From: an uncultured Christensenella sp.
Lineage (GTDB): Bacteria; Bacillota; Clostridia; Christensenellales; UBA1242
Assembly: GCA_905207515.1 (NCBI GenBank)
Contig: CAJLLK010000010.1
Span: 1 to 25,505, forward strand
Direction of reading: 5' to 3'
Length of the DNA: 25,505 nt
Part shown: in pieces, positions 1 to 8,683 of the stretch
Position numbering within the stretch: the stretch's first letter is position 1
Layout: every line of letters begins with the position of its first letter
Notes under the pieces: generated by a model
Database searches by the model: none
Seen by the model: only the letters and a program-made list of their open reading frames with translations
What the model was told of the DNA's origin: nothing
Program-made: the position numbers and the translations under genes

Positions 1-103
1 CGATATGACAGTGATGGTGACCAGAATTAACAAATCCGCCTGAGATCTATGATGTGGCTATAGAAAAACACATCATGAATATAAAAAACTATATTAGAGT
101 AAA
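1..103 (+). other. Tail of an upstream unit, no identifiable gene
   Basis: Two frames are open from the window edge: one ends RYDSDGDQN with a stop at 28-30, the other ends at 41-43. The terminator at 104-139 suggests that a + strand gene ends about here, but too few residues remain to say which. An 8-base perfect inverted repeat (ATGATGTG at 49-56, CACATCAT at 69-76) follows and could form a small 3'-end hairpin. Nothing else is visible. Confidence 0.3.
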
Positions 104-139
104 CTCTGCATTCATAAAAGGAATGCAGAGCTTTTTTAT
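104..139 (+). terminator. Intrinsic terminator of the upstream unit
   Basis: A perfect 10-bp stem (CTCTGCATTC at 104-113, GAATGCAGAG at 121-130) with loop ATAAAAG is followed directly by CTTTTTTAT. This is a standard Rho-independent terminator reading on the + strand. It separates the upstream unit from the gyrB promoter. Confidence 0.85.
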
Positions 140-179
140 CGAGAAATACTTACGGCTCATAGAGAGATAGGGCTGCTTT

Positions 180-326
180 ATGAAAAAGCGAAACGATTAC
201 GTCATTGCCTTGGAGAAAATACGCCAAAATAAATGTGGCTATATGGCAAAAGCTGAGTGCGGATTAAACAGAATGAGTATTCCGTATGAATTCGCACTTG
301 AATGTAATGCGGAAAAAGATGTATAA
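180..326 (+). CDS. Doubtful 48-aa ORF upstream of gyrB
   Basis: An ATG-started frame of 48 codons begins MKKRNDYVIALEK and ends ECNAEKDV, with Cys at positions 19, 27 and 42. It lies between a terminator and the gyrB promoter, and its TAA stop is part of the gyrB -10 box. Only a weak purine stretch (GATAGGG) precedes the ATG and no good promoter is visible. I do not recognise the protein. It could be a real small protein or a remnant of a longer gene; chance is also possible. Confidence 0.25.
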   Translation: MKKRNDYVIALEKIRQNKCGYMAKAECGLNRMSIPYEFALECNAEKDV

Positions 327-327
327 T
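298..327 (+). promoter_or_regulatory. Putative sigma-A promoter of gyrB
   Basis: TTGAAT (298-303), an 18-base spacer and a perfect TATAAT (322-327). Transcription would start near 333-335. The transcript would therefore open with a small hairpin (ATGCAG 336-341, CTGCAT 345-350) and have a leader of about 50 bases before the gyrB start. Confidence 0.65.
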
Positions 328-383
328 AACACGATATGCAGACTCTGCATAATTCTAATCTGATGAATAAAGCAGGAGGTATG

Positions 384-2300
384 ATGGCAAAAACATATAC
401 AGCCTCAGATATACAAGTTTTGGAAGGATTGGACGCAGTGCGCAAACGCCCGGGCATGTATATTGGCTCCACCGACAGCCATGGGCTTCATCACTTGGTT
501 CAAGAAGTTGTCGACAACTCTATCGACGAAGCTTTGGCTGGCTATTGCACACAAATTGACGTGGTCATCAACGAAGATGGCTCTTGTTCTGTCGCCGACA
601 ATGGTCGTGGAATTCCAACCGGCATCATTCCAAAAGAAGGCAAGAGTGCGGTTGAAGTTGTTTTGACAAAGCTTCACGCAGGCGGAAAGTTTGGCGGCGA
701 AGGTTACAAAATTTCTGGCGGTCTTCACGGCGTCGGAGTTTCTTGCGTCAACGCACTTTCCACAAAACTGACCGTGGATGTTTATCAAAACGGAAAACAT
801 CACTTCATTGAATTTGCTCGCGGAAGAAGTTTGGAACCTTTGAAAGTCATTGGCAGCACCGACAAAACCGGAACAACCGTCACATTTTGGCCAGACCCAG
901 AAATTTTTGAAACTGTTGAGTTCAACTATGACAATCTCAAAAACCGCTTCCGTGAAATTGCCTTTTTAAACAAAGGGCTGGTCATCACTTTGCAGGACCG
1001 TCGCCCAGGTCAAGAACGAAGCGACAAATTTGAATTTAAAGGTGGAATTGTCGAATTTGTAAACTACCTTAACACAAACAAACAAACTTTGCTTTCTTAT
1101 CCGGTTTATTTCAACAAATTCAACCACAACGACAAAGGCGAAGTGGTCAATGAAGTGGAAGTTTGTTTTCAATATAACGACTCTTACAACGAAATCATCA
1201 ACTCTTACGCCAACAACATCAACACCGAAGAAGGCGGAACTCATCTCGACGGCTTTAAAAATGCGTTGACAAAAGTTATCAATGACTATGCTGTCAAAAA
1301 CAAGCTTATCAAAGAGAGTGAAAAACTTTCTGGCGAAGATTGCCGAGAAGGCATCACCGCTGTCATCTCTGTCAAACTTAGAGAACCGCAGTTTGAAGGT
1401 CAAACAAAAACCAAACTTGGCAACAGCGAAATGCGAACAATCGTCTATAAAGCCATGCAAGAAGCGTTTGGAGATTATTTGGAAGAACATCCAAACGAAG
1501 CACGTGAACTTATCATGAAAAGCATCACCGCCCAACGTGCCAGAGATGCTGCTCGAAACGCTCGAGAGTTGACCAGAAGAAAAAGCGTTTTGGAAAACAC
1601 TACTCTGCCAGGGAAACTTGCCGATTGCACCGAAAAAGACAGCAGTTTGTGCGAGATTTATTTGGTGGAAGGTGATTCCGCTGGCGGTTCGGCAAAACAG
1701 GGCAGAGACAGAAGATTTCAAGCCATTTTGCCACTTCGTGGAAAGATTTTGAACGTTGAAAAAGCAAGATTGAACAGAATTTTGGAAAACGCTGAAATTC
1801 GTGCCATGATAACCGCTTTTGGCGCTGGAACAGGAAATGACTATGACGAAAGCAAACTTCGTTACAACAAAATCATCTGCATGTCGGATGCCGACGTCGA
1901 TGGTTCTCACATCAGAATTTTGCTTCTGACATTCTTTTTCCGATTTATGCGTCCACTGATTGAAAACGGACATGTTTACGCAGCGCAACCACCACTTTAC
2001 AAAATCACAAGAGGAAAGGAAGAAATTTATTTTTATTCTGATGAAGAACTCAACAAATGGTTTGAAGAAAACGGCAGAAAAGGCACCACTCTTCAAAGAT
2101 ATAAAGGTCTTGGCGAAATGAACCCAGACCAACTTTGGGAAACAACCATGAATCCAGAACACAGAATTCTTTTGAAAATTACCATGGAAGATGCCATTGA
2201 AGCCGACAAACTTTTTGGTCAACTTATGGGCGAAGACCCAGAGCTTAGACGCCAATTTATTGAAGAAAACGCCACTCTTGTGACTGATTTGGATGTTTAA
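384..2300 (+). CDS. gyrB: DNA gyrase subunit B
   Basis: ATPase subunit of the A2B2 gyrase that introduces negative supercoils. The 638 residues match the usual short Gram-positive GyrB. The GHKL ATPase motifs are in order: catalytic Glu41 and Asn45 in EVVDNSIDEALAG, DNGRGIP at 72-78, then GLHGVGVSCVNALS. The TOPRIM part has EGDSAGG with Glu429 and DADVDGSH with Asp502, Asp504 and Asp506. The C-terminal QRYKGLGEMNP motif contacts GyrA. I chose the second ATG of a tandem pair: AGGAGG at 374-379 is 4 bases from 384 but only 1 base from 381, and family members start a few residues before YTASDIQVLEGL. An upstream in-frame ATG at 336 lies in a leader hairpin and adds non-family residues. gyrA follows after 14 bases, so the two are cotranscribed. 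Confidence 0.96.
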   Translation: MAKTYTASDIQVLEGLDAVRKRPGMYIGSTDSHGLHHLVQEVVDNSIDEALAGYCTQIDVVINEDGSCSVADNGRGIPTGIIPKEGKSAVEVVLTKLHAGGKFGGEGYKISGGLHGVGVSCVNALSTKLTVDVYQNGKHHFIEFARGRSLEPLKVIGSTDKTGTTVTFWPDPEIFETVEFNYDNLKNRFREIAFLNKGLVITLQDRRPGQERSDKFEFKGGIVEFVNYLNTNKQTLLSYPVYFNKFNHNDKGEVVNEVEVCFQYNDSYNEIINSYANNINTEEGGTHLDGFKNALTKVINDYAVKNKLIKESEKLSGEDCREGITAVISVKLREPQFEGQTKTKLGNSEMRTIVYKAMQEAFGDYLEEHPNEARELIMKSITAQRARDAARNARELTRRKSVLENTTLPGKLADCTEKDSSLCEIYLVEGDSAGGSAKQGRDRRFQAILPLRGKILNVEKARLNRILENAEIRAMITAFGAGTGNDYDESKLRYNKIICMSDADVDGSHIRILLLTFFFRFMRPLIENGHVYAAQPPLYKITRGKEEIYFYSDEELNKWFEENGRKGTTLQRYKGLGEMNPDQLWETTMNPEHRILLKITMEDAIEADKLFGQLMGEDPELRRQFIEENATLVTDLDV

Positions 2301-2314
2301 TAAAAGGAAAAAAT

Positions 2315-4828
2315 ATGAGCAAGAAAGAAGAAGAAAGCAAACAAAATTTAAAAGAACTCATCGCCAAAGAAACAATCAAACCGATTGAAGTCGTTGGAGA
2401 ACTTAAAAAGTCCTTCATAGCTTATGCCATGGCAGTAAACGTCAGCCGTGCCATTCCGGACGTTAGAGATGGTTTGAAGCCTGTTCATAGAAGAATTTTG
2501 TTCTCTATGGGCGAGCTTAACAATTTTTACGACAAGCCGCACAAGAAAAGTGCCAGAATTGTCGGTGAAGTTATGGGAAAATATCACCCGCATGGTGACA
2601 GCTCGGTTTATGACGCTCTTGTCAGACTGGCGCAAGACTTCTCCATTCGTTATCCTCTTGTCGACGGCCACGGAAACTTTGGTTCAGTCGATGGCGACCC
2701 ACCTGCTGCACAGCGTTACACTGAAGCAAGACTTTCAAAAATCGCTGCGCTGATGTTGGAAGACATCGACAAAGAAACGGTTGATTTTTATCCAAACTTC
2801 GACGACACATTGATGCAACCTACCGTTTTGCCAGCAAAATTTCCAAATCTTTTGGTGAACGGTGCTGACGGAATCGCTGTCGGAATGGCAACAAACATTC
2901 CACCGCACAATTTGACAGAAGTCATAAACGGCGTTCAGGCTCTTATTGACAACCCTGACATCGACATTGACGAACTTATCAAAATCATTCCTGCGCCTGA
3001 CTATCCAACTGGCGGAATTATCATGGGCAGAACGGCGGTTAAACACGCTTACAAAACTGGCCGTGGCGGGATTTTGGTCAGAGGCCGCGCTGAAATTGAA
3101 GAAACTTCTTCTGGCAGACAGAGAATTGTCATCACCGAATTGCCTTATCAAGTCAACAAGGCACGTTTTATCACGCAAATTGCCGACCTTGTCAAAAACA
3201 AAAAACTTGAAGGCATCAGCGACTTGAAAGAAGAAAGCGACCGAGAAGGTTTGAGAGTTGTTGTTGACATCAAAAAAGAAGCAAACGCTCAAGTTGTGCT
3301 CAACTCACTTTATAAGCACACCATGCTTCAACAAAACTCTGGCATTATCATGCTTGCACTTGTCAACAACGAACCTAAAGTTTTAAACTTGAAGGAAATG
3401 CTTTATTATTATCTCGAACACCAAAAAGAAGTTTTGGTGAGAAAGACCAAATTTGACCTTAGAAAAGCCGAAGAAAGAGAACACATCGTCAAAGGGCTTG
3501 TGATTGCTCTTGCAAGCATTGATGAGGTTGTTCAGACAATCAAACAATCTAAAGACCGACAAGAAGCCGTTCTTAAATTGACTACCAACTTCGAACTCGA
3601 CGAAATTCAAGCCAATGCCATTTTGGAAATGAAACTTTCAAAGCTCACAAGTTTGGAAGTGGAAAAGCTTAACGAAGAACTCGCATCTTTGGAAATGACC
3701 ATCGCCGATTTGAAAGACATTTTGGAAAAACCTGAAAGAGTTTTGAAAATCATTCGAGATGACCTTGAAAAGGTTAAACAAGAGTTTGGCGATGCGCGCA
3801 AAACTGAAATCAGCATGGATATGGGCGGAATTGACATTGAAGACTTGATTGCTGAAGAAGACGTCATCATTTCAATGACGCACATGGGCTATATCAAGCG
3901 TATGTCAACCGACGAATATAAGGCTCAACATCGTGGTGGCGTTGGCATAACCGCTCACAAGACAAAGGACGAAGATTTTGTTGAAAAGATGTTTGTGACA
4001 TCGACTCACGATGACCTTTTGTTCTTTACAAATTTGGGAAAGGTCTACAGCGCCAAAGCGTATGAAATTCCTGAAGCGCAAAGGCAGGCAAAAGGTCGAG
4101 CAATCATCAATCTTTTGCAACTTTCTCTTGGCGAAAAAGTCAACACAATCATTCCACTCAAAAAAGACGCCAAAGGCAATTTGATTATGTCCACAAAGAA
4201 CGGTCTTATCAAAAAGACAGCACTTTCTGAGTATGAAAACATCAGAAAAGTGGGCAAAATTGCCATAAAACTTGTCGAAGGCGACGAACTCATTGGCGTT
4301 GACATAACTTCTGGCAGAGATGACATTTTGATTGCTTCTCACGACGGAAAATGCATCCGCTTCAACGAAACAGACGTTCGAGCAGTCGGCAGAGACAGTC
4401 AAGGCGTCAAGAGCATGAAACTCTCTGACGGAGATTACATTGTCGACATGGCAATTGTGCATGACGGCGCCACAATCATGACAATTTCCGAAAATGGATA
4501 TGGAAAACGCACCGATGTGGAAGAATTTAGGCTTCAACAACGTGGTGGAAGTGGCGTAAAGGCGGGAATTTTTACCGAAAAAACAGGAAAGCTCGTGGCT
4601 TTGAAACAAATTGAAAACGATTGCGACCTTTTGATGATTGCCGACAGCGGAATTATCATCAGGACACATGTGGAAGATATTAGTCATTTTTCAAGAGTGA
4701 GCCAAGGTGTGAAAATTATGAAGCTCAAAAACGATGCCAAAATCACAAGTGTCGCTCTCACAGAAAAAGACGAAGAAGAACCAAAAGAAGAGAATGCTCA
4801 GCCGCAAGAGCAAGACGACCAAGAATAA
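2315..4828 (+). CDS. gyrA: DNA gyrase subunit A
   Basis: DNA-cleaving and wrapping subunit of gyrase, 837 aa. The breakage-reunion domain shows RAIPDVRDGLKPVHRRILF and the catalytic Tyr135 in AAQRYTEARL. The quinolone-determining segment HPHGDSSVYD has Ser96 and Asp100 (E. coli Ser83 and Asp87), i.e. the sensitive-type residues. The C-terminal beta-pinwheel carries a GyrA-box-like QHRGGVG at 538-544 and a second QRGGSG near 742. The acidic tail (EKDEEEPKEE and onward) is typical of GyrA rather than ParC. The box has lost two of its usual basic residues (consensus QRRGGRG). AAAAGGA lies 6 bases before the ATG. It is the middle gene of gyrB-gyrA-helD. Confidence 0.96.
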   Translation: MSKKEEESKQNLKELIAKETIKPIEVVGELKKSFIAYAMAVNVSRAIPDVRDGLKPVHRRILFSMGELNNFYDKPHKKSARIVGEVMGKYHPHGDSSVYDALVRLAQDFSIRYPLVDGHGNFGSVDGDPPAAQRYTEARLSKIAALMLEDIDKETVDFYPNFDDTLMQPTVLPAKFPNLLVNGADGIAVGMATNIPPHNLTEVINGVQALIDNPDIDIDELIKIIPAPDYPTGGIIMGRTAVKHAYKTGRGGILVRGRAEIEETSSGRQRIVITELPYQVNKARFITQIADLVKNKKLEGISDLKEESDREGLRVVVDIKKEANAQVVLNSLYKHTMLQQNSGIIMLALVNNEPKVLNLKEMLYYYLEHQKEVLVRKTKFDLRKAEEREHIVKGLVIALASIDEVVQTIKQSKDRQEAVLKLTTNFELDEIQANAILEMKLSKLTSLEVEKLNEELASLEMTIADLKDILEKPERVLKIIRDDLEKVKQEFGDARKTEISMDMGGIDIEDLIAEEDVIISMTHMGYIKRMSTDEYKAQHRGGVGITAHKTKDEDFVEKMFVTSTHDDLLFFTNLGKVYSAKAYEIPEAQRQAKGRAIINLLQLSLGEKVNTIIPLKKDAKGNLIMSTKNGLIKKTALSEYENIRKVGKIAIKLVEGDELIGVDITSGRDDILIASHDGKCIRFNETDVRAVGRDSQGVKSMKLSDGDYIVDMAIVHDGATIMTISENGYGKRTDVEEFRLQQRGGSGVKAGIFTEKTGKLVALKQIENDCDLLMIADSGIIIRTHVEDISHFSRVSQGVKIMKLKNDAKITSVALTEKDEEEPKEENAQPQEQDDQE

Positions 4829-4857
4829 CCACCCTACTCCAGTTGGAAGGAGAAAAA

Positions 4858-6915
4858 ATGAACAAAAAAATCTTAGCACAAGAAAAGGAATATCTTGAAA
4901 CTGTCAAAGAAAAAATTGATTTTTTAAAAGAAGATGACAAAAAACGAATAAAAAACAACGAAAAAAGCATCTCAACCTTAAAAAAAGTTTTTTCTGACAG
5001 CTTTTATGACTTGCACACTGGCGACAGCAAAGAATTTGGCAACGAAGACGAATTTGCAACAATAAATGCTCAAATTGAACACTTAGAAATTCAAAAAGAA
5101 GCATTAAACAAAGAAATTTCAAGACTTTCAAAACAAAAAAACAATCCTTATTTTGGTCGCTTTGATTTTCAAAGCGCAAATGAAAAAACGCCGCAAAAAT
5201 ATTTTATTGGCGTCGGACTTATTCAAAACAACGACATAAATTATGTATACGACTGGCGAGCAGACATCTGTTCGCTTTATTATGAAGACCAATTTGGTCA
5301 AACTTCTTACACATGCCCAGACGGAGAGATAAAGGGCAATTTGTCTTTGAAAAGACAATATAAAATCGAAAATGGCAATTTAAACTATTACATCGACAGC
5401 AACATGATTATCGACGATGAAATTTTGATGGAACAGCTGTCAAAAAATGCCACTTCGAAAATGCACGACATTGTCTCGACCATTCAAAAAGAACAAAACT
5501 CACTCATTCGTTCTGAAGATTTCAAAAACATCATTGTCCAAGGGGTTGCCGGCTCGGGAAAAACATCTGTTGCGTTGCACAGAGTTTCGTTTTTGCTCTA
5601 TAAATATAGAGACAAACTCAAAATTGACGACATCCTCATTTTGTCGCCTTCTGAGCTTTTTTCTGACTATATAAACGACGTTTTGCCGTCGCTTGGCGAA
5701 GAAAAACCTTACACCACCACATTTTACAACATGGCAAGGCGCATGCTTGGAAATGATTATGAAACGCGAGAAGAATTGCTTGAAAAAATCACAGAAAAAC
5801 AAAATCAAAAAGATTTTGAAAACATTGCTGTCAAATCAAGTTTTGAGTTTCTCGAAGAATTTAAAAAGTTTTTGGACAATGACATTTGCAATTTGTTTAT
5901 TCCAAAAACATATGTGTTTGGTGACCTTACCATAACAAAACAAGATATGCAAGACATCTATTTCAATCGACTGAAAAACTTGCCGATTTACAAAAGAATT
6001 GATGTTTTGGCAGAATATATCGCCGAAAGATTTAAAGTTTCAGAGAGCAACCATGAAGATTTGGTGAAAAGGGCAAAGCAAATCTTGTATAAAAGCTTTT
6101 TGACCACAGATGTTTTGAAAATTTACAACATTTTTCTTCGAAGCAATGACCTTAAAGAAATTGACCACATCGGGCCTTATGACATCGCGCCAATCTTGCT
6201 GATAAAAGAAAATCTGTTTTCTCTGAAAACCAACTACAGTGCAAAATATGTCATTGTAGACGAAATGCAAGACTACACGCCCTGCCACTTCTATCTTTTT
6301 GACAAGATTTGGAAATGCGGAAAGCTTTATCTTGGCGACATTTATCAAAGCGTTGACCGCACACTTTCTTTGGATTACCTTAAGCTTTTGACAGAGCAAA
6401 CAAAATCAAAAATCAAATTTTTGAACAAATCTTATCGAAGCACGCTGCAAATTTCTGTTTTTTCACAAAAAATTTTGGGAAAACGCATTGCAAACAACGT
6501 CAATCGTAACGGTGAGCCAGTCGAATGCATCAAAACCAGAAACTGCACAAAAGCCGTTGAAAGAATTTTGGCAAAAGAACTGAAGAAAAAACAAAGCATC
6601 GCCATCATTTGCAAAACCAAGTCTGAAATCAAGAAATTGCAAAAAGAAAGCGACATAATCAAAAAATTTAAGGTTTTGGACGAACTCAGCACAATGTCAA
6701 GACACAGAAAATTTATCACCACCCCAACAAAAGCTAAAGGCGTTGAGTTTGATTGCGTCATTGTTCCGTTTGCCGACAAAGAAAATTTCAACAACGAACT
6801 CGACAAAAATCTTCTCTATGTCTCTTCAACAAGAGCTTTGCACAAACTTTATTTTGTCAGCGACAAAAAGCCAAGTCATTTCTTGACGAAAACGAGAAAA
6901 ACAACCGTGAATTAA
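4858..6915 (+). CDS. helD: HelD-like RNA polymerase-associated helicase
   Basis: Superfamily 1 (UvrD/Rep-like) ATPase of the HelD type. In Bacillus and mycobacteria this family binds RNA polymerase and frees stalled or inactive enzyme from nucleic acid. Visible features over 685 aa: a charged N-terminal coiled-coil-like region (about 1-100), then the HelD signature segments PYFGRFDF, FIGVGL and VYDWRADICSLYY. Walker A is GVAGSGKT at 229-236, Walker B is VDEMQD at about 467-472, and KSYRST, TKAKGVEFD and LLYVSSTRA mark the later helicase motifs. The start is the ATG with GGAAGGAG upstream; a TTG 15 bases earlier overlaps that ribosome site. It follows gyrA by 29 bases and probably shares its transcript. 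The family is clear; the RNA polymerase role is inferred from it. Confidence 0.87.
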   Translation: MNKKILAQEKEYLETVKEKIDFLKEDDKKRIKNNEKSISTLKKVFSDSFYDLHTGDSKEFGNEDEFATINAQIEHLEIQKEALNKEISRLSKQKNNPYFGRFDFQSANEKTPQKYFIGVGLIQNNDINYVYDWRADICSLYYEDQFGQTSYTCPDGEIKGNLSLKRQYKIENGNLNYYIDSNMIIDDEILMEQLSKNATSKMHDIVSTIQKEQNSLIRSEDFKNIIVQGVAGSGKTSVALHRVSFLLYKYRDKLKIDDILILSPSELFSDYINDVLPSLGEEKPYTTTFYNMARRMLGNDYETREELLEKITEKQNQKDFENIAVKSSFEFLEEFKKFLDNDICNLFIPKTYVFGDLTITKQDMQDIYFNRLKNLPIYKRIDVLAEYIAERFKVSESNHEDLVKRAKQILYKSFLTTDVLKIYNIFLRSNDLKEIDHIGPYDIAPILLIKENLFSLKTNYSAKYVIVDEMQDYTPCHFYLFDKIWKCGKLYLGDIYQSVDRTLSLDYLKLLTEQTKSKIKFLNKSYRSTLQISVFSQKILGKRIANNVNRNGEPVECIKTRNCTKAVERILAKELKKKQSIAIICKTKSEIKKLQKESDIIKKFKVLDELSTMSRHRKFITTPTKAKGVEFDCVIVPFADKENFNNELDKNLLYVSSTRALHKLYFVSDKKPSHFLTKTRKTTVN

Positions 6916-7237
6916 TATTCATCAAGACAAATATAAATTCCAAGAAACAATTTGATTTTCAATCTTATCCAACTTTTGTAAATTCTTGAAAAATTTGTAA
7001 AAAAACCGATTTTCAAGTTTTGCACATTTATATTCCAAAATATCGGCTTGTATGAGTGGATTTTTGAAAGAATTGTCCACAAAAATGTGGAAATGTGGAT
7101 AACTCATGTAGTTTTCTACCTGTTAACCCCCAAATTTAACCTTTGTATATTCATAAATCGTTTTGAATATTTATAAATTTGTGGATAAGTGGAAAATAAA
7201 TGTGCACAACTTTTGTCAGGTTAGAACCAAATTTCGT
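6916..7237. other. AT-rich intergenic region with DnaA-box-like cluster
   Basis: No gene is visible. Two exact matches to the DnaA box TTATCCACA lie on the minus strand (7094-7102 and 7180-7188). One-mismatch TTGTCCACA is at 7073-7081, TTGTGCACA is on the minus strand at 7201-7209, and weaker matches are at 6965-6973 and 7086-7094. AT-rich stretches (7150-7180) lie among them. A weak inverted repeat (CTTGAAAA 6985-6992, TTTTCAAG 7010-7017) followed by TTTT could end helD. This could be a replication origin or a DnaA regulatory/titration site. Genes on both sides point the same way, which argues against a simple bidirectional origin here. Confidence 0.45.
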
Positions 7238-7267
7238 TTGACTTTTTGCAGAATTTTGTATTAAAAT
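7238..7267 (+). promoter_or_regulatory. Putative sigma-A promoter of hisS
   Basis: TTGACT (7238-7243), an 18-base spacer and TAAAAT (7262-7267). The expected start near 7274 leaves a leader of under 30 bases, too short for a T-box. The promoter lies 29 bases after the last DnaA-box-like site. Confidence 0.6.
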
Positions 7268-7300
7268 GACAAATAAAATTCAATTAAAATAGGAGAAAAA

Positions 7301-8617
7301 ATGGATAATAAAAAGCTGATAATTCCAAGAAAACTTCAAGGCTTTTGGGAACTTATGCCAAAAGAACAGATGGTTTTTTCACAGCTTCTTTCCAAAATTG
7401 AAGAAGTTTTCAAACAAAACTGCTTTGTTCCGCTGGACACGCCTGTTTTGGAATATAGTGAAACCTTGCTTGCAAAAAGTGGTGGCGACACTGACAAAGA
7501 GATCTATCGCTTCACAAAAGGCTCAACAGACATGTGCATGCGATATGATTTGACTGTTCCACTTGCAAGATTTGTTTCTATGCACAAAGAAGAGCTGAAT
7601 TTTCCTTTCAAAAGATATCAAATCGGAAAGGTTTATCGCGGCGAAAGACCACAAAAAGGGCGTTTTAGAGAGTTTTATCAGTGCGATGCCGACATAATTG
7701 GAAACGGCGAACTTTCTCTCGTCGCCGACGCAGAATGCATTTCACTTTTTTCAAAATGTTTTGATGCCATAAATCTGGATGTAGAAATTGAAGTTTCAAA
7801 TCGAAAAATTCTTTCTGGATACATTCAATTTCTTAAAAAAGAAGAAAAAACAACAGAAATTTTGACTGTTTTGGACAAGATTGAAAAAATACCTTTGGAA
7901 GAAGCTTTGGCGCAGCTTAAAGAAATTGGATTGAGCGAAAACGAAAGTGAAAACATCTTAGATTTGGCAAAAATACGCGGAAATTTTGAAAAAATTGCAG
8001 AAAAATTGAGAAATTTTTGCAAAAATGAACTTTTTAAGACAGGTTTTTCTGAACTTGAAGAAGTAGATAAATGTTTGAAATTGCTTGGCACAAAAAATGT
8101 TTCTTACAACATGTCAATCATTCGCGGTCATGACTATTATACTGGAACCGTTTTTGAAGCTTTTGTTAAAGAAGAGAGAATTGCTCTTGGCGGTGGCGGA
8201 AGATTTGAAAATTTGTGCAGTTATTTTTCAAATCAAAAGATGCCTGGCGTTGGAATGAGCGTTGGCATCACCCGCCTGTTTGATTTATTGTTGCAAAAAA
8301 ATTATTACAATCTTGACAAAATAAACGAAATTGAATGTGCAATCATAAATTTTGATAACACTTTTGATGAAAGCTTGTCACTTATGGCAAATTTGCGAAA
8401 ACAAGGCATAAAAGCAGATTGTTTTTATGAAAACAAATCTTTCAAGTCAAAGATGAAAGAAGCCAATCGCCGTCAAGTTAAATTTGTTGTTATTGTTGGT
8501 GAAGAGGAAGTGCAAACAAAACTTTATACTTTGAAAAACATGGAAACTTCAGAGCAACAAAAACTTTCACTTGAAAAAATTGTTGAAATCATAAAAAATG
8601 ACCGAATGCAAGGCTAA
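7301..8617 (+). CDS. hisS: Histidine--tRNA ligase
   Basis: Class II aminoacyl-tRNA synthetase that charges tRNA-His, 438 aa. Motif 2 reads YRGERPQKGRFREFYQCD (112-129). The HisRS-specific histidine-binding segment is RGHDYYTG at 275-282. Motif 3 is in GVGMSVGITRLFDLL (about 315-329), after the GGGGRFENL loop. The N-terminal SGGDTDKEIYRFTKG and RYDLTVPLAR segments are typical. The last 90 residues fit the alpha/beta anticodon-binding domain. AGGAG at 7291-7295 sits 5 bases before the ATG. It has its own promoter and precedes metG by 66 bases with no clear terminator, so the two may be cotranscribed. HisZ, the ATP-phosphoribosyltransferase partner, is unlikely because the catalytic motifs are intact. 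Confidence 0.94.
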   Translation: MDNKKLIIPRKLQGFWELMPKEQMVFSQLLSKIEEVFKQNCFVPLDTPVLEYSETLLAKSGGDTDKEIYRFTKGSTDMCMRYDLTVPLARFVSMHKEELNFPFKRYQIGKVYRGERPQKGRFREFYQCDADIIGNGELSLVADAECISLFSKCFDAINLDVEIEVSNRKILSGYIQFLKKEEKTTEILTVLDKIEKIPLEEALAQLKEIGLSENESENILDLAKIRGNFEKIAEKLRNFCKNELFKTGFSELEEVDKCLKLLGTKNVSYNMSIIRGHDYYTGTVFEAFVKEERIALGGGGRFENLCSYFSNQKMPGVGMSVGITRLFDLLLQKNYYNLDKINEIECAIINFDNTFDESLSLMANLRKQGIKADCFYENKSFKSKMKEANRRQVKFVVIVGEEEVQTKLYTLKNMETSEQQKLSLEKIVEIIKNDRMQG

Positions 8618-8683
8618 AAATGCAAAAAACTTAAAAAAAACGTTATTTTTTTGAAAATTTTAACAATTAAAAGGATTTTAAAT

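Noticed and set aside
966..2255. A 429-codon minus-strand frame opposite gyrB
   Set aside because: It mirrors the gyrB coding frame; codon bias of the real gene leaves the reverse frame open. No ribosome site and no recognisable domain.
3905..4687. A 260-codon minus-strand frame opposite gyrA
   Set aside because: Same shadow effect over a clear gyrA; composition is Cys/His/Phe-rich and unlike a protein family.
7201..7300. T-box riboswitch before hisS
   Set aside because: The predicted leader is under 30 bases and no T-box AGGGTGGNACCGCG-like sequence is present; the same holds for metG.
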